DNA from: Candidatus Promineifilum breve | GTDB lineage: Bacteria; Chloroflexota; Anaerolineae; Promineifilales; Promineifilaceae | Assembly (NCBI RefSeq): GCF_900066015.1 | Contig: NZ_LN890655.1 | Location: 1,094,726 to 1,158,725 of the forward strand | DNA: 64,000 nt | Direction: 5' to 3' | Shown: positions 52,480-62,278 of the stretch, piece by piece | Position numbering within the stretch: position 1 is the first letter of the stretch | Layout: each line of letters starts with the position of its first letter | Position numbers and translations under genes: made by a program | The notes under the pieces: model-generated | What the model was told of the DNA's origin: nothing | Seen by the model: the letters and a program-made list of their open reading frames with translations, nothing else | Database searches by the model: none

Positions 52480-52552
52480 TGCCCCATAGGGGACTCGAAC
52501 CCCTGTTTCGGCCTTGAGAGGGCCGCGTCCTGGGCCACTAGACGAATGGGGC
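52480..52552 (-). tRNA. tRNA-Glu (anticodon CTC)
   Basis: The acceptor stem is GCCCCAT/ATGGGGC (52552-52546 with 52487-52481), with the discriminator A at 52480. The anticodon stem CGGCC/GGCCG encloses CTCTCAA, so the anticodon is CTC, reading GAG. The T-arm contains GGTTCGAGTCC. No CCA is encoded. A strong terminator follows directly. Confidence 0.95.
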
Positions 52553-52589
52553 CAGCGACGAGGAATTTTAGCAGAGTCGCGGGCGGGTG

Positions 52590-53906
52590 TCAAACGGCCT
52601 GATTGCCGCCATCGCGCCGGTCGATTAGCACTTTGTCGATGCGATTGCCGTCCATATCGACGATCTCGAAGCGATAGCCGCCCCATTCCACGTAATCGCC
52701 GGCGCGCGGCAAGCGGCCGAGCCGGAACAGCACAAACCCGCCGAGCGTCTGGAAATCCCCCTCGCCCGGCAATTCATCGACGGCCAACAACGCCTTCAGG
52801 TCTTCCACGTCCAGAAAGCCCTCGACCAGATAGGAGCCGTCGTCGCGGCGCACCACCGGCGGCGCGGCGATCTCCTCGCGCGAGGGGATATCGCCGACGA
52901 TGGCCTCCAGAATGTCGAAGAGCGTCACCATGCCCTCCACCCCGCCGAACTCATCGACCAGCAGCGCGCCCTGGACACCGGTCTCCTTGAAGCGCTCCAG
53001 CGCGCGCAGGGCGAGCATCGACTCCGGCAGCAATAACGGCGGCTGCGCGATAGCCCGCAGGTCGAACGGCGCGGCGGCCCAACTGTGGGACAGCAAATCT
53101 TTGGTATGCACGAAACCGACGATATGATCCAACGTCCGGTCGCCCACCGGAAAGCGCGTGTGGGGCGATTGGCTGATGGTCTCGCGTATGGTCGGCTCCG
53201 CATCGTTGACGTCGAGCCAGACCAGCTCCGTGCGCGGCGTCATCAGTGAGCGCAGCCGCCGGTCGCCCAGATGGAAGATGCTTTCCACCATAACCCGCTC
53301 GGCTTCCTCGAAGACACCGCTCCGCGTGCCCTGTTCCACCAGGAGCTTGATCTCTTCTTCGGTGACGACCTGCTCGCTGACGTCATTACTCACCCCCAGA
53401 AGGCGCAAAAAGAAAGCGGTGGCCAGCGTGAGCACACGCACCACCGGCCGGGCGATGGTCGCCAGCAAACTCATCGGCCGGGCCACCGAGGCGGCGATGC
53501 GCTCCGGGTTGCGCAGCGCCAGCCGCTTGGGCACCAGTTCGCCCAGCACGACACTGAAGAAGGTGATGGCCCCCACGACGATGATGAGAGCGATGGTGCG
53601 GCTATAGGGACCAACACCCGGCAATGGTTCCAGCCACAGTGCCAACTCGTCCGTCAGCGCCGCGCCGCCGAACGCGCCGGCCAGAATGCCGATGAGGGTG
53701 ATGCCGACCTGAGCCGTCGAGAGCAAGGCCGTCGGCTCCTGCAACATGCGCAGGGCGATGACCGCACCCGGGTGGCCGTCGTCGATCAGCGCCTGCAACC
53801 GTTCGCGCCGCGACGAGACAATCGCCAACTCGGCCAGGGCAAACAGGCCATTGAGCAGGATCAAAAGGAAAAGGAGGATTATTTCGAAGAGTAGTCGAGA
53901 GTTCAT
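52590..53906 (-). CDS. CNNM/CorC-HlyC family membrane transporter
   Basis: The 438-aa protein has the DUF21 (CNNM) membrane domain at residues 1-190 with LNGLFALAELAIVSSRRERL and GELVPKRLALRNPE. A CBS-domain pair follows at about 215-330 (RSLMTPRTELVWLDV; ALLVDEFGGVEGMVTLFDIL), and a C-terminal CorC_HlyC domain at 345-430 (FQTLGGFVLFRLGRLP, FEIVDMDGNRIDKV). Relatives export magnesium, cobalt or sodium; the old name hemolysin C is misleading. It stands alone, divergent from pcrA. Confidence 0.93.
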   Translation of the reverse strand: MNSRLLFEIILLFLLILLNGLFALAELAIVSSRRERLQALIDDGHPGAVIALRMLQEPTALLSTAQVGITLIGILAGAFGGAALTDELALWLEPLPGVGPYSRTIALIIVVGAITFFSVVLGELVPKRLALRNPERIAASVARPMSLLATIARPVVRVLTLATAFFLRLLGVSNDVSEQVVTEEEIKLLVEQGTRSGVFEEAERVMVESIFHLGDRRLRSLMTPRTELVWLDVNDAEPTIRETISQSPHTRFPVGDRTLDHIVGFVHTKDLLSHSWAAAPFDLRAIAQPPLLLPESMLALRALERFKETGVQGALLVDEFGGVEGMVTLFDILEAIVGDIPSREEIAAPPVVRRDDGSYLVEGFLDVEDLKALLAVDELPGEGDFQTLGGFVLFRLGRLPRAGDYVEWGGYRFEIVDMDGNRIDKVLIDRRDGGNQAV

Positions 53907-54028
53907 GGACGATCCACATCAAAAATCCCGCATCGCTCCTACCAGTATAAACGAATACGCCCAAGCGGGCAGATTAGCCGGGCGCGCCGGACCTGCCTGG
54001 AAACGCCGGATGCTATAGAATTACAAGC

Positions 54029-56335
54029 ATGGATTTGCTTGCGAACCTAAATGAAGCTCAACGGGCCGCCGTCAGTGCCCCGGCCGGCGCGCTCCTGGTC
54101 GTGGCCGGCCCCGGCAGCGGCAAGACGCGCGTCCTCACCCATCGCATCGCCTACCTCATCCGCGAGATGCGCGTATCGCCCTGGCACATCATGGCCGTCA
54201 CCTTCACCAACAAAGCAGCGCGGGAAATGGAGCACCGCATCGAGCAGCTGCTCGACGGCCGCCCGCAAGGGTTGAACATGGGCACGTTCCACGCCATCTG
54301 CGCCCGCCTCCTGCGCCGCGAGGTGGACACCCTGACCCATTACCAGCGCGATTTCGTCATCTTCGACACCGCCGACCAGTTGCAGGTCATCAAACAGGCC
54401 CTGGCCGAACTCAACCTCGACGACAAGAAGTTCCCGCCGAACAAGATGCTCAACGGCATCAGCAACGCCAAGAACGATCTCATCACCCCCGCCGAATACG
54501 TGGCGACCAACTACACCGGCGCGGCCGTCCAGCGCGTCTACGAGCGCTACCAGATGACGCTGCGGGTCAACAACGCCATGGACTTCGACGACCTGATGAT
54601 GAACGTCGTGCTGCTTTTCGATGAACAGCCCGAGGTCATGGCCCGCTATCAGGAGCGCTACCACCACGTGCTGGTGGACGAATTTCAGGATACCAACGCC
54701 ACCCAGTACCGCCTGCTGCGCCAACTGACGGGCGACCACAACAGCATCTTCGCCGTCGGCGACTCCGATCAATCGATCTACAAGTGGCGCGGCGCGGATT
54801 ACCGTAACATCCAGAACTTCTACCGCGACTACCCGGCGTCGCGGACGATCTTGCTGGAGCAGAATTATCGCTCGACCCAGGTCATATTGGACGCGGCCAT
54901 CGAGGTCATTCGCCACAACCGCGACCACATCCCCAAGAAGCTGTTCACCGAGCGGCCGGGCGGCACGAAGATCAGTCTGCGCGAAGCCTACAACGAGTCC
55001 GACGAGGCGGCGACGATTGTCGATACGATTGAAAGCCTGATGCTGAAGAACCGTAACGGCAACGACTTCGCCGTGATGTACCGCACCAATGCCCAATCCC
55101 GCGCCATCGAAGAGGCGTTCGTGCAGGCCGGGCTGCCCTATCGGCTGGTGGGGGCCACGCAGTTCTACCAGCGGCGCGAGGTCAAGGACATCATCGCCTA
55201 TCTGCGGCTCATCCACAACCCGCTCGATGCCGTCAGCTTCAACCGCGTCCTCAACGTGCCGACGCGCGGCATCGGCCAGCAGACGCAGGCCCAATTCAAC
55301 GCCTGGGCGGCCGCCGGGGGACGTCAACCGGCCGAGGCGCTGCTGCGTCTGGCGACCGACCCCGACGCCCAGCACCCCTTCACCGGCCGGGCCTATAAAG
55401 CCCTCTACCAGTTCGGCTCGCTCTATGCCGCCTGGCGGACGCTGAGCGAGCGGGTGAGCGTGGGCGAACTGCTCGACGCCGTGCTGGAGCAGATCAACTA
55501 CCGCGCCTATCTGGAAGACGGCACCGAGGAAGGCGAGGATCGCTGGGCCAACGTCATGGAGTTGCGGGGCGTGGCCGGGGTGGACAGCCAGATGGCGCTG
55601 GGCGACTTTTTGCAACAGGTGTCGCTGGTGGCCGAGACCGACAACCTGGACAGCGAGGCCCAGGCGACGACGCTGCTGACCCTCCACGCCGCCAAGGGGC
55701 TGGAGTTCCCCGTGGTCTTCATCACCGGGCTGGAGGAGGGGCTGCTGCCCCACAGCCGGTCGATGGACGATGAGGATGAGCTGGCCGAGGAGCGCCGCCT
55801 GTTCTACGTCGGCCTGACCCGCGCCAAGGATGCGATCTACCTCTCCCACGCTTTTCGGCGCACGTCGTGGGGGGATAGCTCGGTGGCCGTGCCCTCGCGC
55901 TTCCTGTCCGACCTGCCCGACGCGCTGGTCGATGGGCAGCGGCCGGGCAATCGCCGCCGCGAGAGCATCGACCGGATGAGCACGTGGGGCGACAAACCGC
56001 GTACGAGCGGCGGCCGTCCGACGTCCCCCTCGACCTCGAGCGGCGACCGCCGGCCGCCGGTCACCAACAACGTGTGGGGCAATTCATCGGGGCGACCGGC
56101 CCAGGACGAGCGCCGTCTGCCGCCGCCGAACACGGCCGGCGACCCACCCCGGCGGGAGCGCCCGGTGTCGGCCCGCTACAAGACCGGCCAGAAAGTGCGC
56201 CACGCCAAATTCGGCGACGGCACGGTCATCGAGACCAAGGTGACCGGCAGCGACGAAGAAGTCGTGGTCGCCTTTCCCGGCCTGGGTATCAAGCGGCTGG
56301 CGGCCAGCATCGCCGCGCTGGAGATCATCGAGTAG
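54029..56335 (+). CDS. pcrA: ATP-dependent DNA helicase PcrA/UvrD
   Basis: This 768-aa superfamily 1A helicase unwinds DNA 3'-5' in nucleotide-excision and replication-linked repair. Motifs in order: Q-motif LNEAQRAAV, Walker A GPGSGKTRVLTHRIA (residue 28), TFTNKAAREM, LVDEFQDTNATQ, GDSDQSIYKWRGA, LEQNYRST, MYRTNAQSRAIEEA, TLHAAKGLEFPVVFITGLEE and VGLTRAKD. About 110 disordered P/R/S-rich residues then lead to a C-terminal Tudor-like RNA-polymerase-binding fold (GQKVRHAKFGDGTVIE). A TATAGA box nine bases before the ATG suggests a leaderless message. The stop is three bases before the NYN gene. Confidence 0.96.
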   Translation: MDLLANLNEAQRAAVSAPAGALLVVAGPGSGKTRVLTHRIAYLIREMRVSPWHIMAVTFTNKAAREMEHRIEQLLDGRPQGLNMGTFHAICARLLRREVDTLTHYQRDFVIFDTADQLQVIKQALAELNLDDKKFPPNKMLNGISNAKNDLITPAEYVATNYTGAAVQRVYERYQMTLRVNNAMDFDDLMMNVVLLFDEQPEVMARYQERYHHVLVDEFQDTNATQYRLLRQLTGDHNSIFAVGDSDQSIYKWRGADYRNIQNFYRDYPASRTILLEQNYRSTQVILDAAIEVIRHNRDHIPKKLFTERPGGTKISLREAYNESDEAATIVDTIESLMLKNRNGNDFAVMYRTNAQSRAIEEAFVQAGLPYRLVGATQFYQRREVKDIIAYLRLIHNPLDAVSFNRVLNVPTRGIGQQTQAQFNAWAAAGGRQPAEALLRLATDPDAQHPFTGRAYKALYQFGSLYAAWRTLSERVSVGELLDAVLEQINYRAYLEDGTEEGEDRWANVMELRGVAGVDSQMALGDFLQQVSLVAETDNLDSEAQATTLLTLHAAKGLEFPVVFITGLEEGLLPHSRSMDDEDELAEERRLFYVGLTRAKDAIYLSHAFRRTSWGDSSVAVPSRFLSDLPDALVDGQRPGNRRRESIDRMSTWGDKPRTSGGRPTSPSTSSGDRRPPVTNNVWGNSSGRPAQDERRLPPPNTAGDPPRRERPVSARYKTGQKVRHAKFGDGTVIETKVTGSDEEVVVAFPGLGIKRLAASIAALEIIE

Positions 56336-56338
56336 GCG

Positions 56339-56953
56339 ATGCACTACCTGATCGACGGCCACAATCTCATCGCCCGCACGCCGGGGCTGTCGCTGGCCGA
56401 CCCCGACGACGAGGCCAAACTGTCGGCGCTGCTCCGGCGCTGGGCGGCGGCCGACCCGCGGCGCAAGGTGACGGTGATCTTCGACGCCGGGTTGCCGGCC
56501 GGCGAGGCGCGCCACCTGTCGGGCGGCAATGTGAAAGCTATCTTTGCCCCCAACAACTCCTCGGCCGACGCGGCGCTCATCCGGCGCATCGAAGCGTTGG
56601 GCAACCCGGCCGAGTTCGTCGTCGTCAGCAGCGACAACGCCGTGCTGGCCGCCGCCGCCCGGCGGCGCGTCGCCACGCAGCGGTCGGAGGCGTTCGCCAC
56701 GGCCATGCTCAACGACCGCCATTTCGGGAACCGCGAGCAAGCGCCGGCTCCCCGACCCGACGCGCCGGCCATGTCGCCCGACGAAATGCAGGAGTGGCTG
56801 GCCCTCTTCGGCCCGGAGCCGGAGACGCCCCGCCCCAGCCGCCCGCCGCGCCAACCCGCCCCACCCCCCGCCCCGCCCAAGAAGAAACCGAAAACGGACG
56901 ACGAAGCCGACGACATCGACGAATGGCTACGGCTGTTTGGCTACAAAGAGTAA
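56339..56953 (+). CDS. NYN (PIN-like) domain ribonuclease-like protein
   Basis: The 204-aa protein has the YacP-like NYN fold: YLIDGHNLIART at the N-terminus, KVTVIFDAGLPAG, NNSSADAALIRRIEAL and FVVVSSDNAVLAAAARRR. The four conserved acidic residues of the PIN-like metal site are visible (D6, D54 region, D75 region, D100 region). The C-terminal 70 residues are P/K-rich and disordered, ending in an acidic helix EADDIDEWLRLFGYKE. It starts three bases after pcrA, so both are surely co-transcribed. A role in RNA turnover is inferred from the family. Confidence 0.85.
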   Translation: MHYLIDGHNLIARTPGLSLADPDDEAKLSALLRRWAAADPRRKVTVIFDAGLPAGEARHLSGGNVKAIFAPNNSSADAALIRRIEALGNPAEFVVVSSDNAVLAAAARRRVATQRSEAFATAMLNDRHFGNREQAPAPRPDAPAMSPDEMQEWLALFGPEPETPRPSRPPRQPAPPPAPPKKKPKTDDEADDIDEWLRLFGYKE

Positions 56954-56968
56954 TCCCAATTTCGATTC

Positions 56969-57046
56969 GTTCGTAGTCAGCAACTTTAGTTGCGTTCTTA
57001 GCAATGATTTGTGTCACCCGACGGCGCTAAAGCGCCTACTACGAAC
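56969..57046. repeat. nested-palindrome repeat, GTTCGTAGTCAG family (copy 2)
   Basis: The outer ends GTTCGTAGTCAG (from 56969) and CTACTACGAAC (to 57046) are inverted. Inside are GCAACTTTAGTTGC and GGCGCTAAAGCGCC, each a palindrome around TTTA or TAAA, and GTGTCACCCGAC. It fills the gap between the convergent NYN and galT genes, starting 16 bp from one stop and 12 bp from the other. Confidence 0.9.
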
Positions 57047-57057
57047 ACAATATTTCT

Positions 57058-58107
57058 TCAGCGAATGCGTAGCTTGTAATGTTCTATAGGCGTTTCGCGC
57101 AGCCGGGCCGCGGCCTGTTCGGCCGTCAGGTCGCGCTGGGCCTCGGCCAGTAGTTCATAGCCGACCATGAACTTCCTGATCGTCGCCGAGCGCAACAGCG
57201 GCGGCAGGAAATGGGCGTGGAGTTGCCAATGATCCTGCGCTTCCGGGCCGAAGGGCGCGCCGTGCCAGCCCATCGAATAGGGGAACGAGGTGGAGAACAG
57301 GTTGTCATAGCGGATCAGCAACCGCTTGAGAATTTCGGCCAGCGCTTGCCGCTCAGCCTCGTCTAGCTCGGGCAGCCGCCGCACGTGGCGTCGCGGCAAT
57401 AGCAGCAGCTCGAACGGCCAGATGGCCCAGTAGGGCACGACCGCCAGCCAAGCCTCGTTCGCTTCCACCACGCGCTCGCCCGCTGCCTCTTCCACGGCGG
57501 CGTAGTCCAACAGCAACGGCCGGCCCTCTTTCTCAAAATATAGGCGCTGGTGGATATCTTCCTTGGCCGGCTCATTGGGCAGTGTGTCGATGCCCCATAT
57601 CTGGCCGTGGGGGTGGGGGTTGGAACTGCCCATGAGCGCGCCCTTGTTCTCGAACAGTTGCACCCAACGGTAGCGGCGGCCCAGATCGGCCGTCTGCTCG
57701 GCCCACGTCTCGATCACCTTACGGATGGCCGCTATTTCCATCTCCGGCAGCGTCAGGTCATGGCGCGGCGAAAAGCAGATAACCCGCGCCGTGCCGGGCA
57801 CGGTCTCGGCCCGCAGCAACCCCGCCGGGCCGGGGGCGGGTTCGGGGGCGGGCGGCGCGTCGGGCAGCACGGCGGCGTAATCATTGGTGAAGACAAACGT
57901 ATCCGTATAAGCCGGGTTGCGCGCGCCACCCGCCCGCGCGTTGCCGGGGCAGAGGTAGCAGTCGGGGTCATAGGTCGGGCGCGCGCCGGCCGGGGCCTCA
58001 TCGACGTGGCCCTGCCACGGCCGTTGCAAGCGGTGGGGCGAAACCTGCACCCATTCGCCGGTCAACGGGTTATAGCGGCGGTGGGGATGGCGGGCGGGAT
58101 CGAACAT
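57058..58107 (-). CDS. galT: galactose-1-phosphate uridylyltransferase
   Basis: GalT exchanges UMP between UDP-glucose and galactose-1-phosphate in the Leloir pathway. From the ATG at 58107 the protein has 349 aa. It has the zinc and substrate residues [15 protein letters not shown] and [12 protein letters not shown], and the catalytic histidine triad [12 protein letters not shown] (about residue 160). The second-half WHGAPF and [12 protein letters not shown] follow. The catalytic His in HPHGQ is intact. No galK or galE lies nearby. A TATGCT box nine bases before the ATG suggests a near-leaderless transcript. Confidence 0.94.
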   Translation of the reverse strand: MFDPARHPHRRYNPLTGEWVQVSPHRLQRPWQGHVDEAPAGARPTYDPDCYLCPGNARAGGARNPAYTDTFVFTNDYAAVLPDAPPAPEPAPGPAGLLRAETVPGTARVICFSPRHDLTLPEMEIAAIRKVIETWAEQTADLGRRYRWVQLFENKGALMGSSNPHPHGQIWGIDTLPNEPAKEDIHQRLYFEKEGRPLLLDYAAVEEAAGERVVEANEAWLAVVPYWAIWPFELLLLPRRHVRRLPELDEAERQALAEILKRLLIRYDNLFSTSFPYSMGWHGAPFGPEAQDHWQLHAHFLPPLLRSATIRKFMVGYELLAEAQRDLTAEQAAARLRETPIEHYKLRIR

Positions 58108-58148
58108 CGTGGACACAGCATACCACCACAAGCCAACCCCGGCAGCGG

Positions 58149-60245
58149 TTAATTCTCCAGATTGCCGATCTCGCGCGCCCAGAGGCGAGCGGTCAACTCC
58201 TCGATGCCCGACCGCAAATGGCGGCGGTAGGTACTGAAGGGCAGATCGATGACCTCGGCCGCCTGCTCCTGGGTCATGGCCGGCTGGAAGTAGGTGTGGT
58301 AGACGGCGCGGTAATACTTAGCCAGCCGGGGCGACTTCTGGAGCGATTCGGCCGTCTCGCGCACGATCTTGCGCAGGGCGGCCACGCGGGCGGCCGGCGT
58401 GTCGCCGCCCCCGGCGGCCAGCACAAAGCGGGAGCGGACGAGCGGGTTGGCCGTCAGGGCCGCCGTGTCGGTGTAATCGCGCAGGGCATCGCGCACGGCG
58501 GTGGCGAAATCGGCCTCGCTGAGGACGATCAACGATTCGGCCGCCGTCTTGACGCGCGGCCCGGCCGCCGCCATATTCATCTCGCGCTCGGCCAATAGCT
58601 CGAACCAGGCCAGCGGCGGCCGCACCCGCCAGTCGTGACCGTAGACCCCATAGCGCCGCTGCCCGACGGTGAAATCGGCCTCCGGCAGCCGCTCCATGTC
58701 GGAATACTCAAAGGCCATGCGCCAGAACTCCGGGTCGGCCAGCGGTACGAAGGTGTAGGCCAGACCGGGGGTGATCAGGTAATCCTGGATGATGTTGAGC
58801 ACCAGGCGCGTCTGCTCCGGCGAGACGGATTGATACGACTCGGCGGCCATCCAGAAGCGGAAGAGCAGCGCCGTCTCGCCGCTGCGTAGCGGCTTATGGG
58901 CCAACACGTCCCAAGCCGCGGCTACGGCCGGGTCAAGCTGGCGGTCGCCCGGCGTGGTGGCCTCCAGCGTGACGCGGGCCAGAAAGCCGACCGGTTCACC
59001 CGTGGCCCCGCGCAACACGCTGACGTTGTGCGGCTGGCGTGATAGCCAGTGGACGGCCAGCGCGGCCGACGCCGCGCCCTCGTGTCGTTCCACCATCTCG
59101 GCCAAAAGCTCAACGTCGTCGGGGCGCATCCCGTCGGTGAAGACCGTGCCCACCTCCTGCCACAGAAAGAAGGGCCGCACCGAAGGGTTTTCGCGATGGA
59201 GATAGATCAGTTCGGACAGAATTCGGCGTTGTTCCTGGCCCGCCGCCCGCCGGATGCGCGTCATGTAGTAAGCGCGGGCGCGCGTGTGTAGCTCGGTGAA
59301 CCAGTCGAAGTTGCGCCAGCGGATGTCGGCCGTCAGCGCCTCGCGGGCCAGATCGTGGGGAAAGACGCCACGCCGGTCGGCCTCCATGAACGATAGGCCG
59401 CGCAACCATTCAAATAGATCGTGCACGTCATCCTGGGCCAATAAGGCCGCCAGCAGGGATTCGGTCATCAGCTTGACCAGCGACGTGGCCTCCAGCGCCG
59501 CCCGATGCAGCGGGCTGGGAACCTGCCTGATCAATTGATCGAGCAGCGTGTGGATCACGTCCGGCGCGGCTTCGGGTTTGAATTGCGTGTCCGGCCCCTG
59601 ATCGTACACGTCGGCCACCAGCGACAGGGCCAGCGCGTGGCCGTGGGTGAAGTCGAGCACGGCGTCGATCTGCCCATCCGGCACGCCGCGCAGTTGCAAA
59701 TAGGCGCGGCTCTCATCGGGACCGAGGTTGCGCAAGGGCAGAATGCGCACCAGGGCCTGCCAGCCGGTGTCGGTGCGCCAGGGCAGCGCCGGCGGCTGGC
59801 GGCCGGCCAGGACAACGAAGATGTCATCGCGCAAGCCCGGCAAGAACTGTTCGCGCAGCCAGCCGTCGATGGGCGTCAGCAGTTCGTAGGTATCGACCAG
59901 TAGTAACAGGCGGCCGGTGTGGCTAGCCAGATAGTCGAGTGGGTCCGAACCCGGCGACAGGTTGAGCGCCACGCCCACGGCCCGCAGAAAGGAATCGGGC
60001 GAGGGATCGACGTTGCGGCCGTCGATGAGGGCCACGGGCAGGCCGTGGTCATGGGCCAGCGCCGCGAATTCGCGCATCAGGCTGGTCTTGCCGATGCCGC
60101 CGGGGCCAAAGACGTGGAGGACAAAGAAGGGCAATTCGGCCGCCGTCAGCGTGGCGCGCAGCAGTTCGCGCTCGCTTTCGCGACCGACAAACCGGCGGCG
60201 GCGGGCCTGTTCCAACCGCTGTTGCAAAGAGGAGCCCTCACTCAT
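58149..60245 (-). CDS. STAND-type ATPase regulator with C-terminal helix-turn-helix
   Basis: From the ATG at 60245 the protein has 698 aa. An N-terminal [15 protein letters not shown] segment leads into a NACHT/AAA-type ATPase: Walker [18 protein letters not shown] (about residue 45), Walker [11 protein letters not shown], and VVLAGRQPP. Residues 250-400 are winged-helix and helical. The middle (about 430-560) contains [15 protein letters not shown] and reads like a divergent acetyltransferase-type fold. The last 45 residues are a sigma-region-4-like helix-turn-helix ([21 protein letters not shown]). This is a signal-transduction ATPase whose activation may drive DNA binding; the ligand is unknown. 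It is divergent from the small gene at 60423. Confidence 0.8.
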   Translation of the reverse strand: MSEGSSLQQRLEQARRRRFVGRESERELLRATLTAAELPFFVLHVFGPGGIGKTSLMREFAALAHDHGLPVALIDGRNVDPSPDSFLRAVGVALNLSPGSDPLDYLASHTGRLLLLVDTYELLTPIDGWLREQFLPGLRDDIFVVLAGRQPPALPWRTDTGWQALVRILPLRNLGPDESRAYLQLRGVPDGQIDAVLDFTHGHALALSLVADVYDQGPDTQFKPEAAPDVIHTLLDQLIRQVPSPLHRAALEATSLVKLMTESLLAALLAQDDVHDLFEWLRGLSFMEADRRGVFPHDLAREALTADIRWRNFDWFTELHTRARAYYMTRIRRAAGQEQRRILSELIYLHRENPSVRPFFLWQEVGTVFTDGMRPDDVELLAEMVERHEGAASAALAVHWLSRQPHNVSVLRGATGEPVGFLARVTLEATTPGDRQLDPAVAAAWDVLAHKPLRSGETALLFRFWMAAESYQSVSPEQTRLVLNIIQDYLITPGLAYTFVPLADPEFWRMAFEYSDMERLPEADFTVGQRRYGVYGHDWRVRPPLAWFELLAEREMNMAAAGPRVKTAAESLIVLSEADFATAVRDALRDYTDTAALTANPLVRSRFVLAAGGGDTPAARVAALRKIVRETAESLQKSPRLAKYYRAVYHTYFQPAMTQEQAAEVIDLPFSTYRRHLRSGIEELTARLWAREIGNLEN

Positions 60246-60422
60246 CCCAACAATAAATTGTGAATCTTTTCTCTGGAATGTCAATCCCCTGAGGCGGAAT
60301 AGTTCACGCCGGCCGGGCAATTTGGACGGAAAATGAACAACGATTGGCCTGTCATACGATGCAGGTTGGCCTTAAGATGCAGACAGATCGGATAGGAAAA
60401 TTTTTTTCAAGGAGACAATCTA

Positions 60423-60692
60423 ATGGCCCATCTGTTGATGCAGCAAGAAGTGGCGGATTACGAGAAGTGGCGCGCCGTTTTCAATTCCTTGGAAGGTCTA
60501 CGGCGATCGGTTGGCGCGCGGAGTGAGCAGATTTTCCGCGGCGCGGACAACCCGAACGCCGTCACCCTCTTGATCACCTGGGATCATCTGGACAACGCGC
60601 GGGCCTGGATGGGCGATCCCCGCCTCCGCGCGGCCATGAAAGACGCCGGTGTCATCGGCCAACCGGCCATTACCTACCTTGACGAGTCGTAG
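60423..60692 (+). CDS. small alpha/beta-barrel (ABM/Dabb-like) protein of unknown function
   Basis: The 89-aa protein (LLMQQEVADYEKWRAVFNSL, then AVTLLITWDHLDNARAWM, then a final strand AITYLDES) has the strand-helix-strand-strand-helix-strand pattern of small ferredoxin-like barrel proteins such as antibiotic-biosynthesis-monooxygenase or DUF-type cyclase-like folds. No catalytic residues can be named. AAGGAG lies seven bases before the ATG. The 176-bp divergent region upstream contains a TTGACA...CACAAT pair for the STAND gene and otherwise nothing notable. murJ starts two bases after its stop. Confidence 0.7.
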   Translation: MAHLLMQQEVADYEKWRAVFNSLEGLRRSVGARSEQIFRGADNPNAVTLLITWDHLDNARAWMGDPRLRAAMKDAGVIGQPAITYLDES

Positions 60693-60694
60693 AC

Positions 60695-62278
60695 GTGACG
60701 ATCACAGCCCCCATTTCGGCAAGCGAATCCCCGGCACTGAAGCCACCTCGCCGCGTGCGCCTGGGTGGCATCACCGCCCTGGCCCAATCGGCCTGGATGG
60801 GCTTCCCGCTGGGCAGCGAAATCCTGGAACCGATTCGCCTGGCCCCCGGCGCGGTTCGGCGCTGGACACAGGTCGTGCGCCCCCACTGGCCGGCCGGCGG
60901 CCTGAGCCTGCGCGGCCTGTGGCGGCGCGAGTTCGGCATCGCCGAGGCCAGCTTCCTGCTCATGGCCTCGTTCTTCCTCTCGGCCGCTCTCGGCTCGGTG
61001 CGGCAGGTGCTGTTCAACGCCCAATTCGGCGTGAGCATGGAGGCCAATGCCTACTACGCCGCCTTCCGCCTGCCCGATACGCTGTTCAGTCTGGTGGCCG
61101 GCGGCGCGCTCAGCAGCGCCATGATCCCCGTGCTGCTGACCACGCGGCAGGATCGGGGGGAATCGGCCGCCTGGCAACTGGTGAGCCTGGTGCTGACCGC
61201 CCTGCTGGCCTTCATGGCCGTCATCATCGTCATCGTCGGCATTTTCACCCCGTTTTTCGTCGAGAATCTGCTGGCTCCCGGCTTCGACGCCGCCACCAGC
61301 CGCCTGACGGTGCAACTGACGCGCATCATGCTCATCCAGCCGCTTATCCTGGCCGTGGGCAGCGTCGCCACGGCCGTGCTCAATAGCCGCAACCAGTTCT
61401 TCCCCACGGCCCTTTCGGTCGTCAGCCACAATATCGCCCTGATCATCGGTATCCTGGCCTCGACCACCATCGACGGCCTGGGCATCCTGGGGCCGACGCT
61501 GGGCGTCATCGGCGGGGCCACGCTGCAACTGCTGATCCTGCTGCCGGGGCTGTTCGACCGCAACGGCCACATCGCCATGGCCTTCAACTTCGCCGACGAA
61601 AGACTACGCGAAGTCATTCGCCTGCTCATCCCCAACGGGCTATCGGTCGGCGTCAACTACTCCGGCTTCATCGTCGATACGTCCTTCGCCACCCGCGCCC
61701 CGGAGACGGCTGGGCTGGCCGCGCTCTACAACGCCTTCCTGCTGGTCGGGCTGCCCATCGCCCTGCTGGGTCAGGCCGTGGGCCAGGCCGCCTTCCCGCG
61801 CCTGACGGCCCACGCCGAGCGCGGCGAGTGGCGGCCCATGCGCCGCACGCAGTTCGTCGCGCTGGGCGCGGCCGTGGGGCTGGCGCTGGGGGCGGTGGTC
61901 GGGCTACTGCTGCTCGGGCGGCCGGTCATCCGCTTTCTGTTCGAGCGCGGCGCGTTCGATGCCGCCGCCGGCGATCTGACCTACCGCGTGCTGGTCATCT
62001 ACGCCGTCGCCCTGCCGGCCTACGTCGCCACCGAGGTCATCACCCGCGGCCTGATCGCCCTGCGCGACACGCGCACACCGCTGCTGACCAACACCGGCCA
62101 ACTCATCAGTCGCATCATCCTGATCAGCCTGCTTATCCAGCCCTGGGGCGTGGTCGCCATCCCGGCTGCCTTCGCCATCACCAGCACGCTGGAGACGCTG
62201 GCGCTGGGCGGCGTCCTGTGGCGCAAGCTGAACCGGCGTATCACTGTGTCGCCCGCCACGGAGGAAACAACGCCATGA
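60695..62278 (+). CDS. murJ: lipid II flippase MurJ with an N-terminal extension
   Basis: MurJ moves lipid II across the membrane for peptidoglycan synthesis. The 527-aa protein starts with GTG at 60695 and carries about 80 residues of proline-, arginine- and tryptophan-containing cytosolic sequence not found in typical MurJ. The MATE-like core of 14 helices then begins: SFLLMASFFLSAALGSVRQ, YYAAFRLPDTLFSLVAGGAL, VLNSRNQFFPTALS, IPNGLSVGVNYSG and the C-terminal helices. It starts two bases after the preceding small gene and its stop overlaps the next ATG (ATGA), placing it in a tightly coupled operon. Confidence 0.93.
   Translation: MTITAPISASESPALKPPRRVRLGGITALAQSAWMGFPLGSEILEPIRLAPGAVRRWTQVVRPHWPAGGLSLRGLWRREFGIAEASFLLMASFFLSAALGSVRQVLFNAQFGVSMEANAYYAAFRLPDTLFSLVAGGALSSAMIPVLLTTRQDRGESAAWQLVSLVLTALLAFMAVIIVIVGIFTPFFVENLLAPGFDAATSRLTVQLTRIMLIQPLILAVGSVATAVLNSRNQFFPTALSVVSHNIALIIGILASTTIDGLGILGPTLGVIGGATLQLLILLPGLFDRNGHIAMAFNFADERLREVIRLLIPNGLSVGVNYSGFIVDTSFATRAPETAGLAALYNAFLLVGLPIALLGQAVGQAAFPRLTAHAERGEWRPMRRTQFVALGAAVGLALGAVVGLLLLGRPVIRFLFERGAFDAAAGDLTYRVLVIYAVALPAYVATEVITRGLIALRDTRTPLLTNTGQLISRIILISLLIQPWGVVAIPAAFAITSTLETLALGGVLWRKLNRRITVSPATEETTP

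Noticed and set aside
58154-58300. Sigma factor gene
   Set aside because: The HTH resembles sigma region 4 but is the C-terminal end of the STAND protein, with no region 2 anywhere in it.
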